Assembly: GCA_041490445.1 (NCBI GenBank)
Contig: JBGPTF010000020.1
Span: 3,790 to 67,789 of the forward strand
Length of the DNA: 64,000 nt
Reading direction: 5' to 3'
From: JBGPTF01 sp041490445
GTDB lineage: Bacteria; Acidobacteriota; Terriglobia; Acidiferrales; UBA7541
Part shown: piece by piece, positions 62,125-64,000 of the stretch
How positions within the stretch are numbered: position 1 is the first letter of the stretch
How the letters are laid out: each line of letters opens with the position of its first letter
Translations under genes and position numbers: made by a program
Notes under the pieces: model-generated
The model's database searches: none
Told to the model about the DNA's origin: nothing
The model's input: only the letters and a program-made list of their open reading frames with translations

Positions 62125-63231
62125 CTACCCCTTGTGTTTTCGAGATCCTTTGCGCCGTTTCGCGCGGTTGCTGGACGCCGCGCGTTTCCGTGAACTGGCT
62201 TTCGCTCGTGAAGGGCGCAGCTTTTTACGGGTGCGACGGAAGCCGTCACCCGCGCCGCGCACTTGCTGCGCTTGTTGTCCCACGAGTTTCCACAGCGCGC
62301 GCACGTTTCGCCGGTCATCGCCCGGCTTGTCGATCGGCGTTTCCAGAATGAACGCGCGTCCCGCAAGCAACGGGTGATTCAGGATGCGACGGAATCCGTC
62401 GAGGCCAATCTTCCCTTTTCCAATATGTTCGTGACGGTCCACGCGCGAACCCAGCGGCGTCTTCGAATCGTTCACATGGAGCACGAAAACGCGATCGAGT
62501 CCCACCGTGCGTTCGATGGCCTGCAGCGCCCGGTTCAAACCATCCTCGATGCGCAGATCGTAGCCCGCCTCGAAAAGATGCGCCGTATCCACGCAGACGC
62601 CCAGCGGCAAGCGGGGGCAGGAATCAAGGATGGCCTGCAGCTCTTCGAAGCGCGACCCGATCGAGCTTCCCTGCCCGGCCGTATTTTCGAGCAGAATGCG
62701 AAGGCCTGCGATCTTCAGTCCCCGCACCGACTCGCGAAGTGATTCCGCGATGGTGGCGATGGCCTGGTCGCGTCCACTGTCGCGCCCGCTGCCCGGGTGC
62801 ATCACGAGAAAATCGGCGCCCAGATCGAGCGCCCGAACAATCTCGTCATGAAACGCTTGAATCGAGCGCGCGCGAAGCATCGGCTCGGGCGAGGCCAGGT
62901 TGATCAAGTAGTTGTCGTGGATGACCAGCGGGCCGAGGCCGAGTTCCTGGCGGCGTTCGCGAAATCGCTGCGCATCCGCTGGAACCAGCCGCGCGCCTGT
63001 CCGGGGGCGGGCCCACATACGCGGGCTAGAGGAAAAAATCTGGAGGGCGTTTGCGCCGAGCCGGTGTGCCGTATTGAGCGCAGAGGTGATATCGCCAGCG
63101 ATGGAGGTGTGGATTCCGATGCGGATGCTGCCATCCATCCAGCCAGGTGGTTTGGGGATGGGAGCGGGTTCCGGGCGATATTCGTCAGCGATGTCGTAGA
63201 CAAGACTGGAGTTGTGCTGTTCTTCCGGCAT
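62125..63231 (-). CDS. nfo: Deoxyribonuclease IV (AP endonuclease Nfo)
   Basis: The protein has 368 residues; the usual length is about 280. The TIM-barrel metal motifs are present (HPGSGR, LLENTAGQG, VCVDTAHLFEAGYD, LHVNDSKTPLGS, RHEHIGKGKIG, ILETP). An N-terminal extension of about 35 residues and a very basic C-terminal tail of about 50 residues (RTRKKLRPSRAKASSRKRAA) are extra. It cuts 5' of abasic sites. It lies seven bases upstream of leuS. Confidence 0.9.
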   Translation of the reverse strand: MPEEQHNSSLVYDIADEYRPEPAPIPKPPGWMDGSIRIGIHTSIAGDITSALNTAHRLGANALQIFSSSPRMWARPRTGARLVPADAQRFRERRQELGLGPLVIHDNYLINLASPEPMLRARSIQAFHDEIVRALDLGADFLVMHPGSGRDSGRDQAIATIAESLRESVRGLKIAGLRILLENTAGQGSSIGSRFEELQAILDSCPRLPLGVCVDTAHLFEAGYDLRIEDGLNRALQAIERTVGLDRVFVLHVNDSKTPLGSRVDRHEHIGKGKIGLDGFRRILNHPLLAGRAFILETPIDKPGDDRRNVRALWKLVGQQAQQVRGAGDGFRRTRKKLRPSRAKASSRKRAASSNRAKRRKGSRKHKG

Positions 63232-63399
63232 CCCCTCAAAGTGTCCCGGGCCCGCGGAAACCCCGCTCGCGTGAATCCTTCCGGATGGCCCACGTCGAAG
63301 ACGAAGACTGAATTCGTGATTCTATCGGATTCTGCGTCTCTCCGCAAATCCTCCTCGCGCGTCGCGGGTGGTGTCTTAATTTGCGTTTTTGTCTTTGTT

Positions 63400-63880
63400 C
63401 TAGTCTGCCTCTGTTCTTACTACACTCCAGCGAGTGATTGGAAGCGAGTAGTAAACAACTGTCGGCTGAATAGTACGGCGGATTTCTGTCGGTTGCCCGT
63501 TAATCGGCCAAGAAGCCATCCAGAGCTTAGTGTGGTGAAGTTTTTGATCGGAAGTCGTTCCGCTATACGTGTACGTGGTGCAGATGGCAATCCACACGCG
63601 ATGCACTTCGGTGATTTGGATGAATGGAACCATAATGTTTACAGGCCACTCCAGCGTCGTTTCTGGACTGTTCGGGAACAGCACTTCTCCTACACTCTTG
63701 GCGTTCCTGTCGGCCCCACCGCAGGCAGATTCCATCATTGCGTCTATGGTTGGGGGAGCGGTAATCTGTTCGGTCATTGTCCCGTTCACTCCCGTTTCGA
63801 CGTGAATGGCTGGCGAATTGCCAACATTCTTGATTGGAATGTCTATCTCAAAAGAGACTTGTGTAGTGCTCCCTGCTAAT
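63400..63880 (-). pseudogene. 5'-truncated hypothetical gene cut by an IS element
   Basis: The minus frame reads TTQVSFEIDIPIKNVGNSPA IHVETGV..., continues with MVPFIQITEVHRVWIAICTT YTYSG, and ends at 63400. The NVGNSPA stretch is typical of the C-terminal domain of small membrane-anchored hypothetical proteins. Upstream, at 63881, the sequence switches to the end of an IS3-family transposase, so the 5' part is missing. Homology to a named family was not recognised. Confidence 0.55.
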
Positions 63881-64000
63881 TTAGACAGTCAGGGCCTCGT
63901 TTTTTAGTACAGCTGCGAAAGCCAAGTAGGCCTCGTGCGGAGTGCGATTTGCGATTCCGCGATGAGGCCGGTCGTGATTGTACTCCTCGATCCAACGAGC
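63881..64000 (-). mobile_element. IS3-family transposase 3' end (partial)
   Basis: The minus frame entering from the right edge reads ARWIEEYNHDRPHRGIANRT PHEAYLAF and stops at TAA 63881-63883. This is the classic ending of IS3-family OrfB (W-I-x-x-Y-N-x-x-R-P-H-x-x-L/I). The element lies mostly outside the window; its end falls close to 63870-63880. Confidence 0.8.

Noticed and set aside
62797..63879. Plus-strand open frame of 360 codons
   Set aside because: Antisense to nfo and to the truncated hypothetical gene; no pattern.

Overview
The window reads as a chromosomal segment of a GC-rich, Gram-negative (diderm) bacterium. It carries an outer-membrane Tol-Pal operon, TolB, an AsmA-family protein and lipoproteins. 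The mix of very large secreted RHS/YD-repeat proteins, many secreted beta-propellers, a YpdA-type flavoprotein, a DUF151 nuclease next to miaB, and short 'secreted alpha/beta barrel' proteins most resembles Acidobacteriota (Terriglobia-like). That assignment is inference from gene content; no rRNA or other marker was available for a direct placement.

Layout. (1) 1-8.1 kb, minus strand: a polymorphic RHS locus. It holds a full-length secreted RHS protein, a one-nucleotide-spaced candidate immunity gene, a second orphan copy of the RHS core with a different cysteine-rich tip, and a further downstream membrane gene that runs off the left edge. (2) 8.1-31.9 kb: mostly single genes and short operons for envelope and metabolic proteins. 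These include a 26-residue lipoprotein, two related secreted proteins, a BNR propeller overlapping a MoaD/ThiS-like protein, Lgt, a YVTN propeller, a cupin, a lipase-maturation-factor homologue, a HemJ-like protein, and a three-gene cassette sharing an AGPLPxP motif. They continue with AsmA, a STAS protein, a cold-shock protein, a sulfite dehydrogenase/cytochrome c pair next to a miniature COX1-like protein, a large BNR propeller, DUF983, GNAT and TPR proteins. (3) 31.9-37.2 kb: an accessory region with a small divergent gene cassette of phage or plasmid flavour, a decayed IS transposase and an internally deleted IS3-family element. (4) 37.2-46.5 kb: aspartase, a secreted BAAT-like hydrolase, NuoI, YpdA, ParB-ParA, the DUF151 nuclease and MiaB. 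(5) 46.5-48.1 kb: a small low-GC insertion bounded by imperfect inverted repeats, ending in a long palindromic repeat. (6) 48.2-54.1 kb: tolQ-tolR-tonB/tolA-like-tolB-pal-cpoB, then ssb. (7) 54.1-64 kb, mostly minus strand: an ECF sigma/anti-sigma/Spy-like/ABC-ATPase operon, a divergent HTH gene, guaA, a D-2-hydroxyacid dehydrogenase, leuS and nfo, and at the edge a hypothetical gene cut by an IS3-family element.

How the genes work together. The Tol-Pal genes form one envelope-constriction machine. The sigma/anti-sigma pair probably governs the Spy-like protein and the ABC ATPase as an envelope-stress response. The molybdenum oxidoreductase and the c-type cytochrome fit a periplasmic sulfite dehydrogenase. 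The RHS locus looks like a toxin-tip exchange system. The most interesting less-described items are the RHS tip/immunity arrangement, the AGPLPxP cassette, the divergent 32.3-34.8 kb cassette with inverted-repeat operators, the propeller/MoaD-like overlap, and the stand-alone COX1-like mini-protein.
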